A stretch of DNA of 64,000 nucleotides from CAUYUA01 sp963575675. GTDB taxonomy: Bacteria; Pseudomonadota; Alphaproteobacteria; Azospirillales; Azospirillaceae. The position numbers were made by a program, and so were the translations under genes. The DNA is taken from assembly GCA_963575675.1 (NCBI GenBank), contig CAUYUA010000206.1, forward strand, positions 1-64,000, read 5' to 3'. The stretch's first letter is position 1, and each line of letters begins with the position of its first letter. Shown here in pieces: positions 1-7,831 of the stretch. The notes under the pieces were generated by a model that was given only the letters and a program-made list of their open reading frames with translations, ran no database searches and had not been told where the DNA came from.

Positions 1-48
1 CCCCCTTATGATCCCCGGCGACCAGGAACACAGTCCCTGGACCCGTCT
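1..48. repeat. Family A palindromic repeat, truncated by window edge
   Basis: The window opens inside a family A repeat. The visible part holds the end of the G-run/C-run hairpin and then the second hairpin (CAGGAACACAGTCCCTGGAC). A near-identical full copy lies at 1984-2080. Confidence 0.8.
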
Positions 49-95
49 AATTTTTGTTCAGAGACGTCACTTTTACAATAAGGCTAGAAAACAAC

Positions 96-1910
96 ATGCA
101 TGCTTATAGAACTCACACCTGCGGCGCCCTGCGACTGGAGGACGCTGGGAAGACTGTTCGTTTATCCGGTTGGATTCATAGAAAGCGCGATCACGGCAGT
201 TTGTTGTTCATCGACTTGCGCGATCATCACGGATTGACGCAGTGCGTGATTGAAAACACCAGCCCGATCTTCTCCAAAGTCGAGACGATTCGACTGGAAT
301 CGGTGATTACAGTCACCGGCGCGGTGGTGGCCCGTTCCGCCGAAACCTCAAACGAAAAGCTCCCCACCGGGCGCATCGAAGTTCAGATTCAAGACATTGT
401 CGTGCAAAGCTCCGCCGATCCGTTGCCGTTGCAAGTCAACGCCGAGGCCGACGCCGGAGAAGAAGTGCGTTTGCGTTATCGCTTTCTCGATCTGCGACGC
501 GATAAAATGCAGCGCAACATCATGTTGCGCAGCCAAGTCATCGCCTCAGTGCGTCGCCGCATGATCGAGCAGGGGTTCTCCGAGTTTCAGACGCCGATAT
601 TGACCGCCTCCAGTCCAGAGGGCGCGCGCGATTTCTTGGTGCCTAGTCGCATTCATCCGGGTGAATTTTATGCTTTGCCGCAGGCGCCGCAGCAGTTTAA
701 ACAGCTTCTGATGATGGCCGGGTTTGATCGGTATTTCCAGATTGCGCCGTGCTTCCGAGATGAAGACAGTCGCGCCGATCGTTCGCCGGGCGAGTTCTAT
801 CAGCTTGATTTTGAAATGTCGTTCGTGACGCAAGAAGACGTGTTCGCGGCGATTGAGCCGGTGTTGTCCGGCGTGTTTGCGGAGTTTGGCGGATTCCGCC
901 GTCCGACGCTTCCGGCGGTGACGCCTGCGCCGTTTCCACGCATCGCTTATGCGGATGCGATGTTGAAGTATGGTTCGGACAAGCCGGACCTGCGTAATCC
1001 ATTGGTGATCTGCGATGTCTCCGAGATTTTCCGTCGCTCCGACGTTGAGTTTCGCGCTTTTCGGGGTGTGCTCGACAAGGGCGGCGTGGTCCGAGCGATT
1101 CGCGCTCCGAGTGTGGGGGATCGGCCGCGTTCATTCTTTGATAAGCTCAATGACTGGGCGCGTGGGTTGGGAGCGCCGGGATTAGGGTATATTCTGTTCG
1201 AGAAAGGCGCCGGAAAGGGGCCGATCGCCAAGTTCGTGCCGGAGGCGGCGTTGCGCGAGACTGTTGGGTTGGCCGATGGAGACGCGGTGTTCTTTGTGTG
1301 CGACAAGGTTGACCCGGCCAACAAATTGGCGGGGCAAGCGCGCACGAAGATCGCCGAGGAAATGGATATTGTCGAGAAGAATGCTTTCCGGTTTTGCTGG
1401 ATTGTTGACTTCCCGATGTATGAGTTGAACGAGGAAACCAAGAGGATCGACTTCTCGCACAATCCATTTTCGATGCCGCAGGGCGGATTGCAGGCGTTGG
1501 AGACGATGAATCCGTTGGATATTAAGGCGTATCAATACGACATCGTTTGCAATGGCGTAGAGTTGTCTTCCGGAGCAATTCGCAATCACTTGCCGGAGGT
1601 GATGATCAAGGCGTTCGGGATTGCGGGATACGCGCAAGAGGAGTTGGAGGCGCGTTTTGGCGGGATGTTGTCGGCGATGCGATTGGGTGCGCCGCCGCAC
1701 GGAGGTTCGGCGCCGGGAATTGATCGCATTGTGATGTTGTTGGCGGACGAGCCGAATATTCGAGAAGTGATTGCGTTCCCGTTGAATCAGCAGGCGCAGG
1801 ACTTAATGATGCAGGCTCCGTCGCCGGTGGGGCCGGAGCGTTTGCGCGAGCTTCACATCAAGTTGGATCTGCCGAAGCCTAAGAAGTCTTCGGAGCCGGA
1901 AAAGAAGTAA
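96..1910 (+). CDS. aspS: Aspartyl-tRNA synthetase (AspRS)
   Basis: This enzyme charges tRNA-Asp with aspartate in the cytoplasm; some bacterial AspRS enzymes also charge tRNA-Asn. The protein is about 604 residues, normal for the bacterial type. It has an N-terminal OB-fold anticodon domain (SGWIHRKRDHG), class II motif 2 (CFRDEDSRADRSPGEFYQLD), a GAD-type insertion in the middle, and motif 3 (GGSAPGIDRIVMLL). The SPGEFYQLD version of motif 2 is typical of alphaproteobacteria. The frame opens at 54, but the ATG at 96 (MHAYRTHTCG) matches the family N-terminus, so I use it. It stands alone: a family A repeat lies upstream and another downstream. Whether it is discriminating or also makes Asp-tRNA-Asn cannot be settled here. 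Confidence 0.97.
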   Translation: MHAYRTHTCGALRLEDAGKTVRLSGWIHRKRDHGSLLFIDLRDHHGLTQCVIENTSPIFSKVETIRLESVITVTGAVVARSAETSNEKLPTGRIEVQIQDIVVQSSADPLPLQVNAEADAGEEVRLRYRFLDLRRDKMQRNIMLRSQVIASVRRRMIEQGFSEFQTPILTASSPEGARDFLVPSRIHPGEFYALPQAPQQFKQLLMMAGFDRYFQIAPCFRDEDSRADRSPGEFYQLDFEMSFVTQEDVFAAIEPVLSGVFAEFGGFRRPTLPAVTPAPFPRIAYADAMLKYGSDKPDLRNPLVICDVSEIFRRSDVEFRAFRGVLDKGGVVRAIRAPSVGDRPRSFFDKLNDWARGLGAPGLGYILFEKGAGKGPIAKFVPEAALRETVGLADGDAVFFVCDKVDPANKLAGQARTKIAEEMDIVEKNAFRFCWIVDFPMYELNEETKRIDFSHNPFSMPQGGLQALETMNPLDIKAYQYDIVCNGVELSSGAIRNHLPEVMIKAFGIAGYAQEELEARFGGMLSAMRLGAPPHGGSAPGIDRIVMLLADEPNIREVIAFPLNQQAQDLMMQAPSPVGPERLRELHIKLDLPKPKKSSEPEKK

Positions 1911-1983
1911 GGGAAATTTGAAGATTTCGGTTTTTTGGACCTGATAAGAATTTATTGGGTCTAGAGGCCGCTTCAGCAGAAAC

Positions 1984-2080
1984 AAACGATTCCAGAGGAA
2001 GATCGCTTCGTGAATAAGGGGGGCTTTCGCTCCCCCCTTATGATCCTCGGCGACCAGGAACACAGTCCCTGGACCCGTCT
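1984..2080. repeat. Family A palindromic repeat, full copy
   Basis: A complete copy: leader CAAACGATTCCAGAGG, then hairpin 1 (AAGGGGGG-CTTTCG-CTCCCCCCTT), then hairpin 2 (CCAGGAACACAGTCCCTGG). It lies 75 bp after the aspS stop and could act as a terminator or mRNA-end stabiliser. The third motif follows at 2101-2129. Confidence 0.85.
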
Positions 2081-2173
2081 TATTTCACGCCGAAGGCTAT
2101 GCATCAATAATTCAGCTTGTCGGCGCAATATTTTGAAATATTCTGAAGCGTTTCGTGTTGCTTGTGGATGGTT

Positions 2174-2635
2174 TCACTTCTGCGGAGGTCGAGCGCTGCG
2201 CACTCGCGTGTTGATCGCAGAAAGCAAACCGGTGGCGTGTGGGCTGAGCTGATTCTTGTTGCGGGGGGGAATCGGCGGAGAGGCCGCTGTCGGGTTTGAA
2301 GGAGTTCCTCCCATAAGAGGACTCGTAAGAATATCCGTAACCCGTCCGCGCAAATCGGTGGAGTCATGCGCCTTTAGATCGGCGTCATGGGCGATTTGTT
2401 GTTTAACTTTGGGGTCAAGGGAGGAAAAGGCGCGCGCAGCGAAATCGAAAGCAGGTTGCGATCGAGTTGCAAGCACTTGTCGTAATGCTTTGGAGACGAG
2501 GACTGTGTCTATGACGCCAGGTCCGGACACGCCGTCGATGACATCGGCAAGAATGCCGATAGCTTGCAAAGTTCGTGCGTCGTCAAGCAACAGCATTTTC
2601 GGTTTCCATTGCTCCAAGGCCGAGCGGGTCAGCAA
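2174..2635 (-). CDS. Hypothetical protein, about 140-153 residues
   Basis: I do not recognise this protein. The composition looks protein-like: a leucine/valine-rich region (ARTLQAIGILADVIDGV), then a helical region (FDFAARAFSSLDPKVKQQI), and a proline-rich low-complexity tail. No membrane segment or signal peptide is visible. The frame can open with TTG at 2635 or ATG at 2596; neither has a convincing ribosome site, so the start is uncertain. It lies between a family A repeat and murA, on the same strand as murA but about 420 bp downstream of it, so co-transcription is unlikely. It could be a lineage-specific gene or a gene remnant. Confidence 0.45.
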   Translation of the reverse strand: MLTRSALEQWKPKMLLLDDARTLQAIGILADVIDGVSGPGVIDTVLVSKALRQVLATRSQPAFDFAARAFSSLDPKVKQQIAHDADLKAHDSTDLRGRVTDILTSPLMGGTPSNPTAASPPIPPRNKNQLSPHATGLLSAINTRVRSARPPQK

Positions 2636-2908
2636 GAGTCCGCCGAGGCTCTATTGTTTTGTGCGGTGGATGTGTTGCGCCACGGCTTGACGCCAAGAGG
2701 CCGATGAACCGCATTTTCAGCCTCACTTGTCTGAATATAATACACTCCGGCGTGGAACGAAATCCCATCCTTTGGAAGCGCGTGGTTTTCCCTGTGGATG
2801 GAAGGGGGGAAAAGTGGTGGATAACGGTGTTTCGGAGCGTTCCCTTGACATAAAAGGCGTTGTGTTTTGCTGTTGAGATAAAATTGCGCTCTTTATGAGT
2901 AATGCCGC

Positions 2909-3033
2909 AAACAAACGATTCCAAAGAAGGGGCATTCCGCGCATAAGGAGGGGGTTTTCTCTTTTTCCCCTCCTTTGTGATCGTCTCTCTATGATCCTCG
3001 ACGGTCAGGAATGCAGTTTCCGGAGTCTTTTTA
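2909..3033. repeat. Family A repeat, diverged copy
   Basis: The leader CAAACAAACGATTCCA and the two-hairpin layout are kept, but hairpin 1 is replaced by an AGGAGGGG / CCCCTCCT stem and hairpin 2 has mismatches. It lies just beyond the murA stop and may terminate that gene. The rest of 2636-2908 shows nothing else I can support. Confidence 0.6.
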
Positions 3034-3051
3034 TGAAGAATTGAAGTGGCG

Positions 3052-4335
3052 TTACTCTCCTTTGAATCTTTCGATGACGGCTCCGCACGCTGCAAGCTTT
3101 TCTTCCAATCGCTCGTATCCTCGGTCGAGGTGATAGACGCGATTGATGATGGTCTCGCCTTGAGCCGCCAATCCCGCCAAGACCAAAGACACCGAGGCGC
3201 GTAAGTCGGTGGCCATGACGGGCGCTCCGGTGAGATTGGGCACGCCGCGCACCAGGGCCGAAGAGCCGTGGACTGTGATGCGAGCGCCCATGCGCGCCAA
3301 TTCCGGGACATGCATAAAACGGTTTTCGAAAATGGTCTCGGTGATCATGGCGGCGCCGGCGGCCACGCTCATTAGAGACATCATTTGAGCTTGAAGGTCT
3401 GTGGGGAATCCGGGAAAGGGCTCCGTCATGACGTCGACGCCAATTAGCTCGCCATTGAGGCGGGCGACTCGTATTGTGTTGTCGTCTTCCTGAGTTATTG
3501 AGACGCCTGCTCCGGCCAAAGTTTTGCAGACGGCTTGAATCAGGTCCATGCGAGCGTTGCGCACATGCAGCACTCCGCCGGTGATTGCCGCCGCCATGAC
3601 GTAGGTGCCGATTTCAATGCGGTCGGGAACCACGCGATGTCGAGCCCCGTTCAGGCGATCGCGTCCGCGAATCCGCAAAGTGTCGGTTCCGACGCCGTTA
3701 ATGTCGGCGCCCATGGCGATCAGGCAACGGGTGAGGTCGACCACTTCGGGTTCGCGCGCGGCGTTGACCAGAACGGTTTCTCCACGCGCCAGCGTTGCGG
3801 CCATCAGAAGATTCTCGGTGGCGCCGACAGAAACCATCGGAAACACGATGTGTGCTCCGGTGAGGCCATTGGGAGCGCGGGCTTCGATGTAGCCGTTGGT
3901 TAAGGATATTTCGGCGCCCATTTGTTGCAGACCCTTGATGTGCAGGTCCACGGGGCGAGTGCCGATGGCGCAGCCGCCGGGCAAGGAGACGCGGGCTTGG
4001 CCGCAGCGGGCGACCAGAGGGCCGAGCACCAAGACGCTGGCGCGCATGCGGCGCACCAAGTCATAGGGAGCCGTGGTGCTGGTGATGGAGCGGGTGGCGA
4101 GTTCCAATTCTCGTTCGCCGTCGGCGTTGGGGCCTGGTTCGCTCAATTCGGTTCCGTGTTGCGCCAGCAGGACTTCTAGGGTGTGAATGTCCACCAGTCG
4201 CGGCATGTTCACCAGAGTGAGCGGCTCGTCGGTTAGAAGACTTGCAGTCATCAGCGGAAGAGCGGCGTTTTTGGCGCCGCTGACGCGGATGGAGCCTTGC
4301 AGGGGAGCGCCGCCGCGAATGCGGATTTTATCCAT
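3052..4335 (-). CDS. murA: UDP-N-acetylglucosamine 1-carboxyvinyltransferase (MurA)
   Basis: MurA transfers enolpyruvate from PEP to UDP-GlcNAc, the first committed step of peptidoglycan synthesis, in the cytoplasm. At 427 residues it is full length. The start has the family N-terminus (IRGGAPLQGSIRVSGAKNAA, holding the catalytic Lys of the SGAKNAA motif). The active-site cysteine, which is the fosfomycin target, is present in LPGGCAIGTRPVD at about residue 122. The EPSP-synthase-like inside-out barrel pattern continues to the end (LAACGAVIERFKGE). The gene is transcribed alone, with family A repeats on both sides. In many alphaproteobacteria murA lies near hisD; here hisD is 20 kb away, across an inversion breakpoint. 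Confidence 0.97.
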   Translation of the reverse strand: MDKIRIRGGAPLQGSIRVSGAKNAALPLMTASLLTDEPLTLVNMPRLVDIHTLEVLLAQHGTELSEPGPNADGERELELATRSITSTTAPYDLVRRMRASVLVLGPLVARCGQARVSLPGGCAIGTRPVDLHIKGLQQMGAEISLTNGYIEARAPNGLTGAHIVFPMVSVGATENLLMAATLARGETVLVNAAREPEVVDLTRCLIAMGADINGVGTDTLRIRGRDRLNGARHRVVPDRIEIGTYVMAAAITGGVLHVRNARMDLIQAVCKTLAGAGVSITQEDDNTIRVARLNGELIGVDVMTEPFPGFPTDLQAQMMSLMSVAAGAAMITETIFENRFMHVPELARMGARITVHGSSALVRGVPNLTGAPVMATDLRASVSLVLAGLAAQGETIINRVYHLDRGYERLEEKLAACGAVIERFKGE

Positions 4336-4465
4336 GGAGATCAGACCTTAAGGAAAGAAAAGCGGGTGTGTTTTTTCTGACGCGGAAACGTCGTGAGAGG
4401 AAACAGCAACGCCAATGAGCCGAACGATTGACGCATGAGCTTTGATTTCGCATATAAATTTAGAC

Positions 4466-4610
4466 AAGGGCAGGGACTGTGTTCCCGTCGTAGGAGCCCC
4501 CGTCGTAGGAGCCCCCGTCGTAGGAGCCCCCGTCGTAGGAGCCAAGGACGACAGTTTCTCTTGTTTGCGAAGCGATCTTTCTTTGGATTTGTTTATAATA
4601 ATAGAACATC
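4466..4610. repeat. Family A repeat (reverse) with internal 15-bp tandem expansion
   Basis: A reverse-oriented family A copy (CAGGGACTGTGTTCCC ... GCGAAGCGATCTTTCTTTGG) in which four head-to-tail copies of a 15-bp unit, CGTCGTAGGAGCCCC, occupy 4486-4545. The last unit ends in AA instead of CC. The expansion sits where other copies have the loop between the two hairpins. Confidence 0.8.
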
Positions 4611-4693
4611 TCGGATCATTTCGGAAAAGCTTGGAAAAACGATTAAAAACCACCACATGAATGCGGCTGTGATTCTAAAGCCGAAGATAAGCC

Positions 4694-4797
4694 AGAAACA
4701 AACGCTTCCAGAGAAAGAGCGGGTCACGAAATAAGGGGGAGCTTTCATCCTTGGCTCTGGCGACTGGGAACACAGTCTCTGGCCCCCTTCTAATTTT
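4694..4797. repeat. Family A palindromic repeat
   Basis: Forward copy: AAACAAACGCTTCCAGAG leader, AAGGGGGAGC stem half, then GACTGGGAACACAGTC. It is followed at 4820-4846 by the third motif (TCGATCGTTCAGCTTATCGG). The whole 4336-4978 gap is explained by these repeats; I see no gene in it. Confidence 0.75.
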
Positions 4798-4978
4798 TAT
4801 GTGGCGTCAAAGCTCGCGTGTCGATCGTTCAGCTTATCGGTATAACTGACGGCTTTGGCGTTAATCAAGCCTATGCGTTCATTTGAATTCCTTGTCGGAT
4901 ATTTTTTATGGCGTCTGCCGGCGTGTTGTGTCGAGGCGTCTGTTGAGAGGGAGTGCGGATGATATTTTATGCGGAATG

Positions 4979-6856
4979 TCATTCTTTGGGCAGACACACG
5001 ATGATCGAAGTGCCGATTCCCAGCGCGCTTTTAATGGTCAAAGTTCCTCCGTGCAGCGTTGTCAACCCTTTGACCAATGACAATCCTAATCCCGCGCCGC
5101 CGGTGGTTTTGTTATAGCGATTGTTGATTTGCTCAAAAGGTTTTAGGACGCGCTCGATCATGTCTTCAGGAATGCCGACGCCGGTGTCGGCGACGGTTAG
5201 ACGCAAGTCTCCGTGATTATGCTCTGTGACGTGAACGGTGATTTGTCCTCGACGGGGCGTGAACTTTAAGGCGTTCGAAAGAAGATTGGTTATGATTTGC
5301 CGTATGGCGTGAGCGTCGCCGTTGAAGCGACTCGGGCAGTTGGTCGAAAGGAACCGTAATTCATGTTCGTTGGTCAGGGCGACGGCGCTGAATTCGTCGG
5401 CGATGTTCGACAGAAGCTGCGGCAAATCAAACCAAGAACGCTCGATTTCCATGCGTCCTGCCTCGATTTTCGACAGATCAAGGATGTCGCAAATCAGCGT
5501 CAGAAGACTCTGTCCGCTATCGTAAATGTCTGAGGCGTATTCGACATATTTGGAGTTCCCGAGCGAGCCGAACATCTGATCGCGGATGATCTCGGAAAAG
5601 CCGATGATTGCGTTTAACGGCGTGCGGAGTTCATGGCTCATATTGGCCAAGAACAATGATTTGGATTCATTTGCGCGCTCGGCTTGCAGCATGGCTTCGC
5701 GCAACGCGCGTTCGGCCATGGCGCGTTCGGTTACGTCGCGGATGCTCATGCGGACGCCCAAATTGACGCCGTCTGCGGTTTGAATGCGTTGCCAACTGGC
5801 CGAGGCCCAAAAGGTCGTCGCATTTTTGCGGCGGACTTGGAATTCGACGTTTTCCGCCAAAGCGTCCGAGGGGGCGACCTCGTCGTCGAGAGCGGCGTTC
5901 GGCGTTTCGGTGATAAAGGCCGTGGCGAGACGGGAGGCGACTCGGGGGCGGTCTTTGGGGTGAATCAAGTCGTGGGGGAAGGCCAGCATGGCTTCGCACT
6001 CTTCCGGAGTGTAGCCGGTCATGCGGGTGACGGAGGAGTTGACCCACAGCAGAGCGCCGGTGGGGGATAGCCAGATTTCCCAGCCGAAAGAGAAATCGGC
6101 GACGGCGTGTAGCTTTTCAGAGGTTTCTTCAACTTCTCGCAGCCGAGTCTGGAGCGACAAGGCCATATTGTGAAAGGCTTCGGTTAAGCGGCCGACTTCG
6201 TCGCGGCGTCGTGAGCATTGGGGCGGAGTATGGTCAAAATAGCCGTTGGCCAAGGCTTCCGCGCGTTTGGTCAAGGCGCGCAGTGGGCGAGTGAGGATTA
6301 CGCCGACTGTAACGAACAGAGGAACAGAAAGTAAAATGATTGTTATGGCGGATAAAAATTGAATGCGGGCTAAGTCCGTTCGCGTTTCTGCGATACGAGC
6401 TAAGGACATGCCATAATATAGATGCCCATATAATTTGCCCATGACGGTCACAGGAAGAATGCAGTCATAGTAATCTTTATTTCTGTATAAAGACCTTAAA
6501 ACCGTGCAATCGGAAGCGCTCGGCGGCGTTAGGTTCGTTAATCCGCGATTGATTAGAAGTCTCTGATCTGCGTCAAAAAGAGCCAAGTATTGCATATCTT
6601 GGTTTTTCTTTAAGTCGCTCAACATATCGGCTAGTCGGCTGTAGTCTTTTTGCATCAACGGTTCAGCCAAGGCGACTTCCAGCGTCAGTCGTAAGGTTGC
6701 GTCGCGCTGCTCCATTTCGCGCAGCAAGCGATCGTCGATGGTGCGGAGCGTCGCTATAGAGACCGCGCTCAGTATGATCACTTCGACAACCACCGCCGCC
6801 GTCGCTAATCTTAGTCCAAGCGGCAGATTTCGCACCCAAATCAGAAACCGTGGCAT
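4979..6856 (-). CDS. Membrane sensor histidine kinase (HAMP-PAS-HisKA-HATPase)
   Basis: Inner-membrane sensor kinase of about 625 residues. Order: TM1 (about 13-35), a periplasmic segment of about 130 residues, TM2 (IQFLSAITIILLSVPLFVTV), HAMP, a PAS domain (WEIWLSPTGALLWVNSSV), HisKA with the phospho-acceptor His in FLANMSHELRTPLNAIIGFS, and an HATPase_c domain with N box and G boxes (DTGVGIPEDMI, GGAGLGLSLVKGL). It starts at ATG 6856, or at GTG 6862, which overlaps the upstream gene's TGA. The upstream gene encodes a PhnD-like periplasmic binding protein, so the pair probably forms one sensory unit in which the binding protein presents a ligand to the kinase. No response regulator is adjacent, so the partner is elsewhere. 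Confidence 0.93.
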   Translation of the reverse strand: MPRFLIWVRNLPLGLRLATAAVVVEVIILSAVSIATLRTIDDRLLREMEQRDATLRLTLEVALAEPLMQKDYSRLADMLSDLKKNQDMQYLALFDADQRLLINRGLTNLTPPSASDCTVLRSLYRNKDYYDCILPVTVMGKLYGHLYYGMSLARIAETRTDLARIQFLSAITIILLSVPLFVTVGVILTRPLRALTKRAEALANGYFDHTPPQCSRRRDEVGRLTEAFHNMALSLQTRLREVEETSEKLHAVADFSFGWEIWLSPTGALLWVNSSVTRMTGYTPEECEAMLAFPHDLIHPKDRPRVASRLATAFITETPNAALDDEVAPSDALAENVEFQVRRKNATTFWASASWQRIQTADGVNLGVRMSIRDVTERAMAERALREAMLQAERANESKSLFLANMSHELRTPLNAIIGFSEIIRDQMFGSLGNSKYVEYASDIYDSGQSLLTLICDILDLSKIEAGRMEIERSWFDLPQLLSNIADEFSAVALTNEHELRFLSTNCPSRFNGDAHAIRQIITNLLSNALKFTPRRGQITVHVTEHNHGDLRLTVADTGVGIPEDMIERVLKPFEQINNRYNKTTGGAGLGLSLVKGLTTLHGGTLTIKSALGIGTSIIVCLPKE

Positions 6857-6858
6857 CG

Positions 6859-7740
6859 TCACCGTTGCGCTACGCTGTTAACGACTCGTCGAAGCTCATT
6901 GACCTGCTCATCCATTGCCGTCATCTCGTCTTGGGTGGGCGGACGCAATCCTCCATATTTCAAACTATTGATCCAGGCGATTCCTTCGGGAACGTGGTTG
7001 GCGAATGATTCGATCCGTGTGGCGATGTGTTGCGCGGTTTGAGGGGAAAGCGTGGGGCTGGTCAGATACACAACCGGAATAGATTCTCGATTGGATAAAG
7101 TGTGCGGAGGAGAAATGACTCGCAAATCGCTTTTGATGTCGTCCGACATATGTCGATATGCGCCCTCGGACACGAGAGCTGCGTCGGTGTCGCGATTGTG
7201 GGTGGCGTAGGCGGCGTTTTTATGAGACCCGGAAGAAATGAATATAACGTCATGCAAAGGGTCCATGCCAATGGCGCGTAAAGAGACCGCAAATATCATG
7301 CGGACTTGCGCCAATATGTCTGGAATAGAGATGGATTTGCTTTTCAGGTCGGCAAAGCTTTGGATTGGAGATTCTTTGCGGACCAAGATGAGTTCATGGA
7401 AGTTGGTGATGGGGCGCAGGATTGGCGTGTATCCCGAATCGACTTGGGCCAGGCGGGCAAAATGTGAGGCGGTGATCAGGATAGGGTAGGCTCTTTGAGC
7501 GGTTTGTTGCAGTAGTGTCGGGTAGTCGCGGGCAGAGACGATTTTGACCGGTCTATTTAGTTCTTTTTCCAAGTAAGTCGCTAAAGGGCCGTATGCAATC
7601 AAGAGCCCTTGCATGTTGATATAGGGCAAGACGCAGATTTCTAAAGACTGAGGCGCTCCGGTCGAGGTTTCGATGGCCATAGCGGTTCCGGATGCGGCGA
7701 GCGCGCCCATCAGAGCAAGGAAGCGCAACATATGCGCCAT
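6859..7740 (-). CDS. PhnD-like periplasmic substrate-binding protein
   Basis: Exported binding protein of the phosphate/phosphonate (PhnD) family, about 293 residues. It has a signal peptide (MLRFLALMGALAASGTAMA) and the typical core: KSISIPDILAQVRMIF, then SGSHKNAAYATHNRDTDAAL, where PhnD proteins have the S-H-x-A/G-V-A pocket pattern. I chose ATG 7740 because AGGA lies about six bases upstream; an upstream ATG at 7761 is possible. Its stop codon overlaps the start of the histidine kinase gene, so the two are translationally coupled. No permease or ATPase is nearby, which argues for sensing rather than uptake. The ligand is unknown. The upstream region is cut by IS1595 copy 1 at 7832, so its original promoter may have been displaced. 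Confidence 0.85.
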   Translation of the reverse strand: MAHMLRFLALMGALAASGTAMAIETSTGAPQSLEICVLPYINMQGLLIAYGPLATYLEKELNRPVKIVSARDYPTLLQQTAQRAYPILITASHFARLAQVDSGYTPILRPITNFHELILVRKESPIQSFADLKSKSISIPDILAQVRMIFAVSLRAIGMDPLHDVIFISSGSHKNAAYATHNRDTDAALVSEGAYRHMSDDIKSDLRVISPPHTLSNRESIPVVYLTSPTLSPQTAQHIATRIESFANHVPEGIAWINSLKYGGLRPPTQDEMTAMDEQVNELRRVVNSVAQR

Positions 7741-7831
7741 AAACCGTCCTATGTGGATCATTGCGTTCAAGTTCTTTGTTTCGGTTTTGGCGTTATGGCT
7801 TAGGTTCGGGGACGATGGCGTTAAATTCCGA

